DNA of 64,000 bases from Pedobacter polysacchareus (GTDB taxonomy: Bacteria; Bacteroidota; Bacteroidia; Sphingobacteriales; Sphingobacteriaceae). Below, piece after piece: positions 34,780 through 42,943 of the stretch (within the stretch, counting starts at the first letter, position 1; the number at the start of each line of letters is the position of its first letter). Made by a program: the position numbers and the translations under genes. The DNA lies in the NCBI RefSeq assembly GCF_019802255.1, contig NZ_JAHYSS010000005.1:558001-622000 (forward strand). The letters are read 5' to 3'. Under the pieces are notes generated by a model. It was not told the DNA's origin and searched no databases. It was given only the letters and a program-made list of their open reading frames with translations.

Positions 34780-37002
34780 ATGAAGAAATTCTACAGGCTA
34801 TCCTTTTGCCTTTTAACTTGCTGTGCCCCGGTTTTCGGGCAAAGCAATCCGGCTGTTCAAGATACTACACTTAACCCTAAAAAAGCCTCGCCAAAACAGC
34901 TTAAAGAAGTCGTGATTAAAGACCGCAGACCACAATTACGCAAGGCAGAGGAGGCCTTAAATATAGAAATTGTGAATAGCAGTTTTATACAGCGAAACCT
35001 GGGTGGGAGTCTAATGAAATCTCTGGAGCGATTGCCGGGCATTCAAACTATTGGCATAGGCTCGGGGCAGTCTAAACCATTGATCCGCGGACTAGGATTT
35101 AACCGGGTATTGGTGGTGGATCAGGGCTTGAAACATGAGGGGCAGCAATGGGGTGCAGATCATGGCTTAGAGATCGATCAATTTGCCATTGGCGAAGTAG
35201 AACTGATCAAAGGTGCCGCTTCATTTAGGTATGGATCTGATGCGATAGCAGGTGTGATCAACCTTAACCCTCAGCCCATTCCCGTTAAAAACTCCTTTGG
35301 CGGATCGGTAAATCTGTTGGGCAAGAGTAATAATGATTTGTACGGCAGCTCGATTAATTTGTACGGACGTCAGGAAAACTGGTTTTTTGATACCCGTTTT
35401 ACCTATCAGAATTACGGCGATTATCGGGTGCCTGTAGACACCATATTCGTATATGATTATGCGGTAAAATTACATAACCGGCAATTGCGCAATACCGCGG
35501 GTAGGGAAACAGCCCTGCATTATACCACAGGCTATATCGGGAAGCGTTTTAAATCCCTGGTTTACCTGAGTAATGTGTACAGCAAAAGTGGTTTTTTTGC
35601 GAATGCACATGGTTTAGAGCCGAGAAATGTAGATGAAAAAATGCATGATGCTTCCAGTAGGGATATCCAGATGCCCAGTCAGGAAGTGAATCATTTTAAG
35701 CTGATCAGTCGTACGGAATATCAGGTCAATGCACATCAACTGGCCTTAGATCTAGGTTATCAGCGCAACTTCCGACAAGAGTTTAGCCAGTATGTGAATC
35801 ATGGTTTTATGCCGCCTTTGTATCCAGATACCATGTCGGTTTCTCCAAATCTGGAAAGAGAGTTTGATAAACACGTGTACAGTGTCAACCTAAGAGACAA
35901 AATCCTGTTGGGGAAACACGAAATCACCGCAGGTTTAAGTGGAGAATATCAGCAAAACACCATCAATGGATGGACGTTTTTAGTGCCTTCTTTTCAGCAG
36001 GTTTCTGCAGGAATCTTTGCCTATGATAAATATAGGGTAAACGAAAATCTATTGCTTCATGCCGCCTTAAGATACGATTTCAGCCATATCCGGATGTTCA
36101 AATATACAGATTGGTTCGAATCTGAGCGAGGTACTCAGCCTACTGCTTCCTTTGAAAAACTGGTGCGTTCGGAAGACCTGAACCGGGCATTTAACAGCCT
36201 GGTTTGGTCGGCCGGATTGAATTACAATCTGGAACAGTTTTCCTTGAAAGCTAATGTGGGTAAAAGTTTCCGAATGCCAATTGCAAAGGAACTCGGTGCT
36301 AACGGGGTAAATTACCATTATTTCAGTTTTGAAAAAGGAGATCCGACATTGAATGCGGAACAGTCTTATCAGGCAGATTTAAGTCTGGGCTGGACTGCGG
36401 ATCGCTGGTCTGTTTTACTCAGTCCATTTTACAATTATTTCCCGAATTACATTTACTTAAATCCGACTTCCGGTCATGATGATTACTATGGTGCCGGCAA
36501 CCAGATTTTTCAATATGCGCAGAGTAAAGTGATGCGTTATGGAGGAGAATTGCAGCTTAAATTGAAATTGCTGGAAAGTCTGAGTACTTCCTTTTCCGGG
36601 GAGTATTTGTATGCCCGACAATTGTCGGGGGACAAGAAAGGTTACACTTTGCCATTTTCCCCGCCAGCCTCCGCATTATTTAACCTGAGCTGGTCGCCGG
36701 TCATCAATGAAAAGTTCCAGAAAACCTATTTTTCTATAGATTACCGGCTGACTTCCAGTCAGAATAACATCGTTCCACCAGAAAAGAAAACGCCAGGTTA
36801 CGGCTTGATCGATCTGCAGATTGGTACGGAACTAAACTTTCAGAAACAAGCCCTACTGATCAGTCTGCAGGCGCAAAACCTGATGAATACGCGGTACTTA
36901 AATCATACCAGTTTTTACCGGTTAATTGGGCTGCCTGAATCCGGCAGGAACCTCATCCTTTCGATAAAAGTTCCTTTCCAGGTCCCATTGAAGAAATCAT
37001 AA
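34780..37002 (+). CDS. TonB-dependent receptor, ZnuD-like (probable transition-metal uptake)
   Basis: A 740-residue outer-membrane receptor, shorter than the SusC type. Signal peptide 1-20; TonB box region around KQLKEVVIKD; plug with SLERLPGIQTIGIGSG, PLIRGLGFNRVLVVD and HEGQQWGADHGLEIDQF, then VELIKGAASFRYGSDAIAGV, the plug pattern of ZnuD-type zinc receptors; barrel to the C-terminal aromatic-rich strand. It lacks CarboxypepD_reg and STN domains and has no SusD partner. The neighbours (small His/Cys protein, two DUF4625 lipoproteins) and the upstream palindromes point to regulated metal import. Zinc is the likeliest cargo, but copper, nickel or cobalt are not excluded. Confidence 0.85.
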   Translation: MKKFYRLSFCLLTCCAPVFGQSNPAVQDTTLNPKKASPKQLKEVVIKDRRPQLRKAEEALNIEIVNSSFIQRNLGGSLMKSLERLPGIQTIGIGSGQSKPLIRGLGFNRVLVVDQGLKHEGQQWGADHGLEIDQFAIGEVELIKGAASFRYGSDAIAGVINLNPQPIPVKNSFGGSVNLLGKSNNDLYGSSINLYGRQENWFFDTRFTYQNYGDYRVPVDTIFVYDYAVKLHNRQLRNTAGRETALHYTTGYIGKRFKSLVYLSNVYSKSGFFANAHGLEPRNVDEKMHDASSRDIQMPSQEVNHFKLISRTEYQVNAHQLALDLGYQRNFRQEFSQYVNHGFMPPLYPDTMSVSPNLEREFDKHVYSVNLRDKILLGKHEITAGLSGEYQQNTINGWTFLVPSFQQVSAGIFAYDKYRVNENLLLHAALRYDFSHIRMFKYTDWFESERGTQPTASFEKLVRSEDLNRAFNSLVWSAGLNYNLEQFSLKANVGKSFRMPIAKELGANGVNYHYFSFEKGDPTLNAEQSYQADLSLGWTADRWSVLLSPFYNYFPNYIYLNPTSGHDDYYGAGNQIFQYAQSKVMRYGGELQLKLKLLESLSTSFSGEYLYARQLSGDKKGYTLPFSPPASALFNLSWSPVINEKFQKTYFSIDYRLTSSQNNIVPPEKKTPGYGLIDLQIGTELNFQKQALLISLQAQNLMNTRYLNHTSFYRLIGLPESGRNLILSIKVPFQVPLKKS

Positions 37003-37058
37003 AATCGTCATACCCTCAATTCCTAAAATCACCATCATCCCCATTATAAAAACAACAG

Positions 37059-38015
37059 ATGAACAGCAACAAAATCTTAAACACCAACAAATTATTAAAC
37101 ATGAAAACAACTAGAATGATGACCGTTCTGCTATTATTTTTCACTGCTTTTTCGGCATGTAAAAAAGAGGAGCGGATAGAATTGGCAAAGCCAACAGCCG
37201 ACAATATTGAGATCGGCACTGCGAATAACAAACAAGCTTTAAAAGGAAGAGATTTCCATTTCAATGCTGACGTCGTTGCTGCCAGTAAAATAAAGTCGGT
37301 ACAGCTTAGAATCCTGCAGAAAAGTACAGAAACCTATAGCAAGACCTGGAAACTGGAGCTCGACTGGCGGGAATACATCGGTGCAAAAAATACGAATGTG
37401 CACAAGCATTTTACCATGCCTGCGGATGCACCTGATGGAAAGTATGATTTCTATTTTATTGTACTTGATGAAAACGGAACGCAGCTGGAAATTAAGGAAG
37501 AAATTACCATTACCGATCCTGCAAATATGCCGGTAGATCCTGTCATCGGCCGCGATATGATCTCCCGCAATGAGACCATGATCTATTACATGGATACTTG
37601 GGTGGAGCAAGAATTGATCTTCAAAAAAGGAGATGAAATGACGGCCCATGCTCAGGTTTCCCAGCTAAAAGGCGACGGGATTCTATATACTTTATTGATC
37701 AAGAAAAGCGCTAATTATTACCCGGAATCTATTGATAAGCTTGATTTTAACAAAGTAATTGTGATTTCAAAAGTAGAGCATCAGGACTTACCAGCGGCTT
37801 CAAAAATTACTACACTAAAACAGGTAAATGGCGTTTATGGTGGAGAGAAAATTGTCATTGGGGCAGATAAAGATGGTCATGAGCCAGTTTCAAACCCGAT
37901 CGGCGGACAAAAAGCATGGGAATCCGGTAAGTATAATCTGGTGATTTTATATAAAAATACCAGCTATAACAGAAGTGTGTACAAGGTGATTCCAATCACC
38001 ATAGATTATAAATAA
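37059..38015 (+). CDS. DUF4625 lipoprotein
   Basis: Up to 318 residues; an internal ATG at 37101 gives a more typical lipoprotein signal, with lipobox AFSAC and then KKEE. Residues about 45-160 match the DUF4625 Ig-like fold: KPTADNIEIG, GRDFHFNADVVAASKIKSV, and HKHFTMPADAPDGKYDFYF. The C-terminal half (160-318) is another beta-rich domain without a recognised family. DUF4625 proteins cluster with TonB metal receptors in Bacteroidota; a role as an accessory metal-binding or capture protein is inferred. It lies one base before the next DUF4625 gene. Confidence 0.78.
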   Translation: MNSNKILNTNKLLNMKTTRMMTVLLLFFTAFSACKKEERIELAKPTADNIEIGTANNKQALKGRDFHFNADVVAASKIKSVQLRILQKSTETYSKTWKLELDWREYIGAKNTNVHKHFTMPADAPDGKYDFYFIVLDENGTQLEIKEEITITDPANMPVDPVIGRDMISRNETMIYYMDTWVEQELIFKKGDEMTAHAQVSQLKGDGILYTLLIKKSANYYPESIDKLDFNKVIVISKVEHQDLPAASKITTLKQVNGVYGGEKIVIGADKDGHEPVSNPIGGQKAWESGKYNLVILYKNTSYNRSVYKVIPITIDYK

Positions 38016-38016
38016 G

Positions 38017-38493
38017 ATGAAAAAACTGAAAGTATTAGTCTGCTGTTTATTGCTGGTGACAGCTTTGAGCAATTGCAGTAAAGATAAGGCAGAGCCAATT
38101 GATACCACTTATCCTGAAATTAATACGGATATGGCGCAGGCATTTCCAAAACAATGCAGTGTATTAAAAAGAGGAGAGAAGTTCGTGTTTAAAGTATTGA
38201 TAACTGATAACGCTCAATTGGGTTCTCTAAGTGTCGATATTCACCATAATTTTGACCACCATACCCACAGTACAGAGCTGGAAGAATGTGAGATGGCACC
38301 CATAAAACAAGCTGTAAAACCATTTTTGCTGATTAAAAATATTGCTATTCCTGCCGGGCTGAAATCTTATGAGGTCAATGCAGAGATAGAGGTTCCCGCA
38401 GATGTGGATCCTGGAGATTATCATTTTATGATTAGACTTACAGATAAGGAAGGCTGGCAAACGATCAAAGGATTGAGTATCAAAATTAATTAA
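38017..38493 (+). CDS. DUF4625 lipoprotein with histidine cluster
   Basis: A 158-residue lipoprotein (lipobox ALSNC, Cys20). It is a single DUF4625 domain: YPEINTDMA, GEKFVFKVLITDNAQLGSL, and PADVDPGDYHFMIRLTDKEG. In the loop before the second half it carries HHNFDHHTH (H76, H77, H81, H82, H84) followed by acidic residues and C91, a likely metal-binding patch. The first DUF4625 protein lacks this cluster, keeping only HKHF. It is the last gene of the metal locus and is followed by a terminator. Confidence 0.82.
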   Translation: MKKLKVLVCCLLLVTALSNCSKDKAEPIDTTYPEINTDMAQAFPKQCSVLKRGEKFVFKVLITDNAQLGSLSVDIHHNFDHHTHSTELEECEMAPIKQAVKPFLLIKNIAIPAGLKSYEVNAEIEVPADVDPGDYHFMIRLTDKEGWQTIKGLSIKIN

Positions 38494-38504
38494 CAAGAGC
38501 AGAT

Positions 38505-38548
38505 AGGGGGCTTTACCGTATGACTTAAGATTTGGCCCCCTGTTTTAT
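38505..38548 (+). terminator. terminator after the metal-uptake locus
   Basis: AGGGGGC (38505-38511) pairs with GCCCCCT (38535-38541); GTTTTATT follows. The loop is long (23 bases) but the stem is G+C rich. Confidence 0.65.
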
Positions 38549-38614
38549 TCTGTATTCATCCGGAGAAGCGCCTATTGCAGTCATATTTATGAGTTTTTCC
38601 AGTGTATTAGCTGT

Positions 38615-38859
38615 ATGGGTAACCTGAATGGCCTTGCAGAAAGCGAGAAAGAACAAGCAGAAAAGAAGCATTACATGGCAGTTAAAGCGCGTTTCGGCCG
38701 GTTGAAGCAGATTATCATCAAAAAATAATCGCTCATGAAGAGGGAAGGATCGGCAACAAGGCTTTCAGGCGTATCGCAAAAGAATATGACGAGCTAAATA
38801 AAATAATCTGTACAGTTAAAAGACAGACTTTAATCTCTTGTCGTAAATGTAGCTCTTAA
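38615..38859 (+). pseudogene. small ORF disrupted at an A6 run
   Basis: An ATG at 38615 opens 37 codons rich in Lys, Glu and Ala and stops at 38726-38728, directly after AAA AAA. If the frame slips back one base in this A-run, reading continues for about 43 more codons (IAHEEGRIGNKAFRRIAKEY) to a TAA at 38857-38859, giving an 81-residue basic protein of continuous character. It may be a pseudogene, a sequencing error or a programmed frameshift. No family is recognised. Its 3' end overlaps the convergent PLDc_N gene. Confidence 0.3.
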
Positions 38860-39021
38860 ATAAGCCATGGTCCCTAAAAATGGAAGCCATACGATGATAG
38901 CAATCCAAACAATTTTATCCAGGAGGCTAAGTGTTTTGTTTTTTATCGCTTTAACAATGCCATAAACTAAAGAGAATAATGCTAATAACAATAATAGCGT
39001 TTCGAGAATCGTTATATACAA
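38830..39021 (-). CDS. PLDc_N domain mini membrane protein
   Basis: A 63-residue protein with two hydrophobic segments; the second, LLDKIVWIAIIVWLPFLGTMAYL, fits the PLDc_N (phospholipase D N-terminal) family. Such short proteins occur alone or fused to other domains; the function is unknown. The only available start is TTG at 39021. It lies in the same reading frame as the efflux pump gene upstream, separated by its TAA and two codons, so it may be made by reinitiation or read-through. Confidence 0.6.
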   Translation of the reverse strand: MYITILETLLLLLALFSLVYGIVKAIKNKTLSLLDKIVWIAIIVWLPFLGTMAYLRATFTTRD

Positions 39022-39027
39022 AGGTAA

Positions 39028-40230
39028 TTATTTCATCACCTGATCACCTTCATTTTTTCTCTTGAAAAGTAAACCGCCTAAAGCAACGATTGTACAGGTC
39101 CACATCGTGAATACCATCGGATAAGCGGTGTTGTTATGGAGTAAACTTAAAACCGAAGTAATTAGAAATGCTGATAAATAGCTTAAGGAACCGATCAAGG
39201 CCGAGGCAGAACCTGAAAATGCAGGAAGTGTAGCCAGATATAAAGCGGTTGTATTTGGTAAAATAGGACCAAGCATCGACAGGAACAGAAAAGCAAAAGT
39301 CAGCAGCAGATAGAAAGGGCCATTAAAGTAAATCACTAAGATCATTGCGGCCCCGGTAATCAATTGAAAAATCAGCGCGTATTTGGTAATGACTTTGACT
39401 TCAAAGTATTTCAGTAACCGGGTGTTGATGATGCCTGTAAAAATAATCCCTACGGCCAGCATGGAAAATATAAATCCAAATTGCTTCTGGCTAACCGCGT
39501 AGATCTGAGTAAATACAAATGGAGAACCGGTGATCATCGCAAATGCTGCACTGTTACTCACTGCTCTGACTAAAGCATAGTTGACAAAGGAAGGGCTTTT
39601 TATACATTGGCTGTAAGCGTTTCGAATACCTTTGAAATTTAGTTGCTTGATGGCTGTACCGGGTTTCCCATCTGGCAGCACCGTTAAACAGCCTAGTAAA
39701 CCCATTCCCGAAAGTATTGCCATAATCAGGAACAAGTACTTCCAGGTAGATGCATCGGAGAGCAGGCCGCCAACCATTGGGGCAAGAATGGGCGAGACCC
39801 CCATCAATATTTGCAGGAGTGTAAAAACGTGTGCCGCACGATTGCCCTGATACAGGTCATTTACCAATGCTCTGGAGATCACCTGACAAGCGCTTCCAGC
39901 CAGGCCCTGAATGAATCTTAAGGCCAGTAACAGCATGAAAGAGCTGGTCAGCATGCAAGCCACACTGCACAATATGTAAACCGACAGCCCTATTTTTAAA
40001 GGTAATTTTCTGCCCCATACATCAGATAGGGGGCCAATGAACAACTGACCAAAAGACATCCCGAAAAGAAATAGCGTTACGGTCGTTTCCATTCGCACCA
40101 TCGGTACCTTAAAATACGAAGACATCACGCTGAAAGCAGGCAAATACATGTCTATGGAAATAGATCCTATGGCCGTTAAAATACCTAATGTGAGGGTAAC
40201 GAGCAGCGGATGCAGTTTGCGCTTTTGCAT
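39028..40230 (-). CDS. Bcr/CflA family multidrug efflux MFS transporter
   Basis: A 400-residue inner-membrane protein with 12 membrane segments. Family signatures are IDMYLPAFSVM in TM1, GQLFIGPLSDVWGRKLPL in the TM2-3 loop (MFS motif A), and ALRFIQGLAGSACQVISRALVNDLY in TM4. Bcr/CflA pumps use the proton gradient to export drugs such as bicyclomycin or amino acid derivatives such as cysteine. The ATG at 40230 is taken as start; a TTG two codons upstream is possible. It is divergent from a MocR-type regulator gene and shares an 89-base regulatory region with it, so that regulator probably controls it. Confidence 0.92.
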   Translation of the reverse strand: MQKRKLHPLLVTLTLGILTAIGSISIDMYLPAFSVMSSYFKVPMVRMETTVTLFLFGMSFGQLFIGPLSDVWGRKLPLKIGLSVYILCSVACMLTSSFMLLLALRFIQGLAGSACQVISRALVNDLYQGNRAAHVFTLLQILMGVSPILAPMVGGLLSDASTWKYLFLIMAILSGMGLLGCLTVLPDGKPGTAIKQLNFKGIRNAYSQCIKSPSFVNYALVRAVSNSAAFAMITGSPFVFTQIYAVSQKQFGFIFSMLAVGIIFTGIINTRLLKYFEVKVITKYALIFQLITGAAMILVIYFNGPFYLLLTFAFLFLSMLGPILPNTTALYLATLPAFSGSASALIGSLSYLSAFLITSVLSLLHNNTAYPMVFTMWTCTIVALGGLLFKRKNEGDQVMK

Positions 40231-40254
40231 GGTCAAATATTCATTTGTATTCTA

Positions 40255-40262
40255 CAAAACTA
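40255..40262 (-). promoter_or_regulatory. candidate -7 box for the efflux pump gene
   Basis: The minus strand reads TAGTTTTG, an exact TAnnTTTG match, 25 bases before the pump ATG. It lies beside the repeats listed at 40271-40315, so a bound regulator could block it. Confidence 0.45.
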
Positions 40263-40270
40263 AGCTTACA

Positions 40271-40315
40271 TTGGTTCTGTAAAAAGAGCCATTATATAAG
40301 TAATTCATAGAGCCA
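40271..40315 (+). promoter_or_regulatory. AGAGCCA repeats, putative MocR operator
   Basis: AGAGCCA occurs at 40285-40291 and 40309-40315 as direct repeats spaced 24 bases apart; TTGGTTCT at 40271-40278 is a near inverted copy (AGAACCAA on the other strand). The last repeat ends four bases before the regulator ATG. Direct plus inverted half-sites in the shared region are typical of GntR/MocR regulators and imply control of both divergent genes. Confidence 0.5.
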
Positions 40316-40319
40316 ATTT

Positions 40320-41813
40320 ATGGGCAAAATATCACCTGAAATCCTGCTGACTTTCATCCATCTGGATCGCAGACTTAAAACACCGCTTTACATTCAGTTG
40401 TATGAGGCGATGAAGCAAGCCGTATTTGAGGGCATGCTGAAGCATGGCGATCGTATGCCATCTACCAGAAGTCTGGCTACAGAATTTAGTCTTTCCAGAA
40501 ATTGTGTGTTACTGGCATTTGAACAGCTGACACTGGAAGGTTTTCTAAATGGTAAAACGGGTAATGGTACTTACGTTTCTGAACAAGTCAATGAGCTAAA
40601 ACCCGATAACAGAAAATCCAGGAAACGCTTATCCCTGGAAGAAGAGGTCTTGAAGCCTATTGAGATGACTGATCTTCCTTCACATACAAAATATGTGGTC
40701 AATTATGTAGGGCAGGAAGCGATGCTGCCATTTCAACCCTCTATACCTTCGCTGGTTGATTTTCCATTCCAGATCTGGGCGAGAATTGCGGCCAATGTGT
40801 ACCGGAATATTCATCAGTTACATTTGGGCTACGATAGTGCACAGGGTTATCTTCCGCTGAGGGAAGCCCTCACAGATTATCTTCGGATGAACCGCTCAAT
40901 CAGCTGTACTGCGGATCAGATTGTGCTGGTCAATGGCTCTAGTCAGGCGATGCAGCTCATCGCAGAACTGCTGTTGAAAAAAGAAGATCAGTGCTGGATG
41001 GAAGATCCAGGCTATCTGCGGGCGAAATCTGCTTTTGCCCGTTTCGGTGCTCAAATCTGTCCGGTTCCTATAAAAGATTCAGGCATGGATCTGGATTACG
41101 CCATGCAGCATTTTCCAGCAGCAAAACTGGCGTATGTGACGCCCTCACATCAATATCCGTTGGGGGAGACCATGCCTTTAATGGAAAGAATAAAACTCCT
41201 GAAATGGGCTGCACAGCAGGATATGTGGGTGATAGAAGATGATTATGAAAGTGAATTTCGATATGTAAACAGACCAATACCGGCACTCAAAGGACTGGAT
41301 ACTTTTGGAAAAGTGATCTATGTGGGCACCTTCAACAAGACCTTATTTCCTGCACTAAGAATTGGATATATGGTACTGCCTTCAGCAGCCATTGCACAGC
41401 AATTTACCATTGCCAAAGCAGTGATTGATCGCCAGAGCCCGGTTATTGACCAGGCCATTTTAACCGGGTTTATTCTCGCAGGACATTATACCAGGCATTT
41501 ACGAAGGATGAGGCTGGTGTATCGAAAAGCACAGGAAGAGTTAATTCTATTGTTGAAACAACACCTTGGGAATCAGCTTCGGATTGCATCAGCAGAAGCG
41601 GGAATGCACCTGGTGGCCTGGTTGATGAGCAATCAGGATGCCACAGCTATCGCACTAAAAGCAAGAGCAAGCGGTGTCTTTATCTATGCTGTGGATGAGC
41701 TGGCGATAGATTTTAAGCACCCCAAAGCCTTGATTATTGGTTTTACCGGATTTAGCCATCAGCTCATGGAAGCAGCAGTGCTGATGTTGAAAAGCATTTT
41801 GGAAGAAGAATAA
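40320..41813 (+). CDS. MocR/PdxR-family transcription regulator (GntR HTH + aminotransferase-like)
   Basis: A 497-residue protein. Residues 18-90 form a GntR winged helix (PLYIQLYEAMKQAVFEGML, DRMPSTRSLATEFSLSRN, GKTGNGTYVSE); residues 140-495 form a fold-type I aminotransferase-like domain with EDPGY, EDDYESEFRY and the PLP-binding lysine in GTFNKTLFPALRIGY. MocR proteins sense PLP and a small amine or amino acid instead of catalysing transamination. It starts only four bases after an operator-like repeat, consistent with autoregulation, and is divergent from the efflux pump gene. The effector is unknown. Confidence 0.93.
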   Translation: MGKISPEILLTFIHLDRRLKTPLYIQLYEAMKQAVFEGMLKHGDRMPSTRSLATEFSLSRNCVLLAFEQLTLEGFLNGKTGNGTYVSEQVNELKPDNRKSRKRLSLEEEVLKPIEMTDLPSHTKYVVNYVGQEAMLPFQPSIPSLVDFPFQIWARIAANVYRNIHQLHLGYDSAQGYLPLREALTDYLRMNRSISCTADQIVLVNGSSQAMQLIAELLLKKEDQCWMEDPGYLRAKSAFARFGAQICPVPIKDSGMDLDYAMQHFPAAKLAYVTPSHQYPLGETMPLMERIKLLKWAAQQDMWVIEDDYESEFRYVNRPIPALKGLDTFGKVIYVGTFNKTLFPALRIGYMVLPSAAIAQQFTIAKAVIDRQSPVIDQAILTGFILAGHYTRHLRRMRLVYRKAQEELILLLKQHLGNQLRIASAEAGMHLVAWLMSNQDATAIALKARASGVFIYAVDELAIDFKHPKALIIGFTGFSHQLMEAAVLMLKSILEEE

Positions 41814-41884
41814 ATTCAACCATGATTTATTCCTAAATTATGTATAATATTGATTTCTCGTAAATTATCGATTAGCGCAATCAA

Positions 41885-42904
41885 ATGAATAGAAGTCATT
41901 TTTTAGATTATTTAAAAGGCATAGCCATATTTTTAGTGGTTTGGGGCCACTCCATACAGCATTTTAGTACAGGTTACGAGACTTCGGAGAATGGCTTGTT
42001 TATGTTCATTTATTCCTTCCACATGCCTTTATTCATGACGATCAGCGGCTTTCTATTCGCTTTCAGTAAGAAAAGGAAGGAGCTGGAACTGATGGTCAAA
42101 ACAAAAGCGACTCAGTTGTTGATCCCTGTATTCAGCTGGGCAATTCTTATGGTCGTGCTTTCCTATTATAAAGAGCTGTTTTCCACTGATCTGAAACATG
42201 GTGTCCTCCTTTTTATTAAATCTTATATCAGTATTCTTCCCTACTATCTATGGTTTTTATGGGCACTTTTTGTGATTTCCATATTAGTTTCAGTGATCGC
42301 CAGTAAGTTTAAGGATAGGGTCACCTTACATATTCTTGTATTTGGCTTGCTACTGTGTTTAACGGATCGATTTGGCCTGATGTACATCAAATTCATGTAC
42401 CCATATTTTCTATTTGGCTATTTTTACAACCTGTACCGCGAGAAGTTTGTCGCCTGGGAAAAGCCGCTGACTTATTTGAGTTTTGTAGTCTTTCCTGTTT
42501 TATTGGTTTTCTTTTGGGCTAAAGAAGATCTGATCTATCAAAGTGGCATGTCTATATATAAGCCAGAAGTACTCAAAGTAGTCCTGATTTCATTGAAGCG
42601 ATACGTGATTGGATTTACAGGTATGGTAGTGGTCGTAACGATTTTAAAGAGAGTGCTTTACTTCCCAAAATTCACCTTTATTACTAAAATGGGTACACTG
42701 AGTTTAGGGATCTATATTATTCAAACCATTCTCTTTCAAGGAATAGACATTTTTGCACCGGTCAGTACGATGAACGATTACCTCTATACTTTTGGGTATA
42801 CGCTGGCATTGTCGGTAGTCATGGTTGTGATCTGTATGTACCTGACTTCGATCATCAGCAAAATTCCAGTGATTGGAAAAGCCTTATTTGGAGGGCGATA
42901 TTAA
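41885..42904 (+). CDS. acyltransferase 3 family integral membrane protein
   Basis: A 339-residue protein with about ten membrane segments and the hallmark start FLDYLKGIAIFLVVWGHS, in which the arginine/histidine pocket of the family is represented by His in WGHS, followed by FIYSFHMPLFMTISGFLF. Members O-acetylate surface polysaccharides, peptidoglycan or antibiotics in the membrane. No glycan synthesis genes lie next to it, so the substrate is unknown. It stands alone and ends at a terminator shared with the convergent GH27 gene. Confidence 0.88.
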   Translation: MNRSHFLDYLKGIAIFLVVWGHSIQHFSTGYETSENGLFMFIYSFHMPLFMTISGFLFAFSKKRKELELMVKTKATQLLIPVFSWAILMVVLSYYKELFSTDLKHGVLLFIKSYISILPYYLWFLWALFVISILVSVIASKFKDRVTLHILVFGLLLCLTDRFGLMYIKFMYPYFLFGYFYNLYREKFVAWEKPLTYLSFVVFPVLLVFFWAKEDLIYQSGMSIYKPEVLKVVLISLKRYVIGFTGMVVVVTILKRVLYFPKFTFITKMGTLSLGIYIIQTILFQGIDIFAPVSTMNDYLYTFGYTLALSVVMVVICMYLTSIISKIPVIGKALFGGRY

Positions 42905-42906
42905 AT

Positions 42907-42943
42907 ATAACCCCCAAATTAATACGGCTTATGGGTTATTTTT
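42907..42943 (+). terminator. terminator between acyltransferase and GH27 genes
   Basis: ATAACCC (42907-42913) pairs with GGGTTAT (42933-42939), followed by T5. It reaches the first bases of the convergent GH27 stop codon. Confidence 0.55.
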
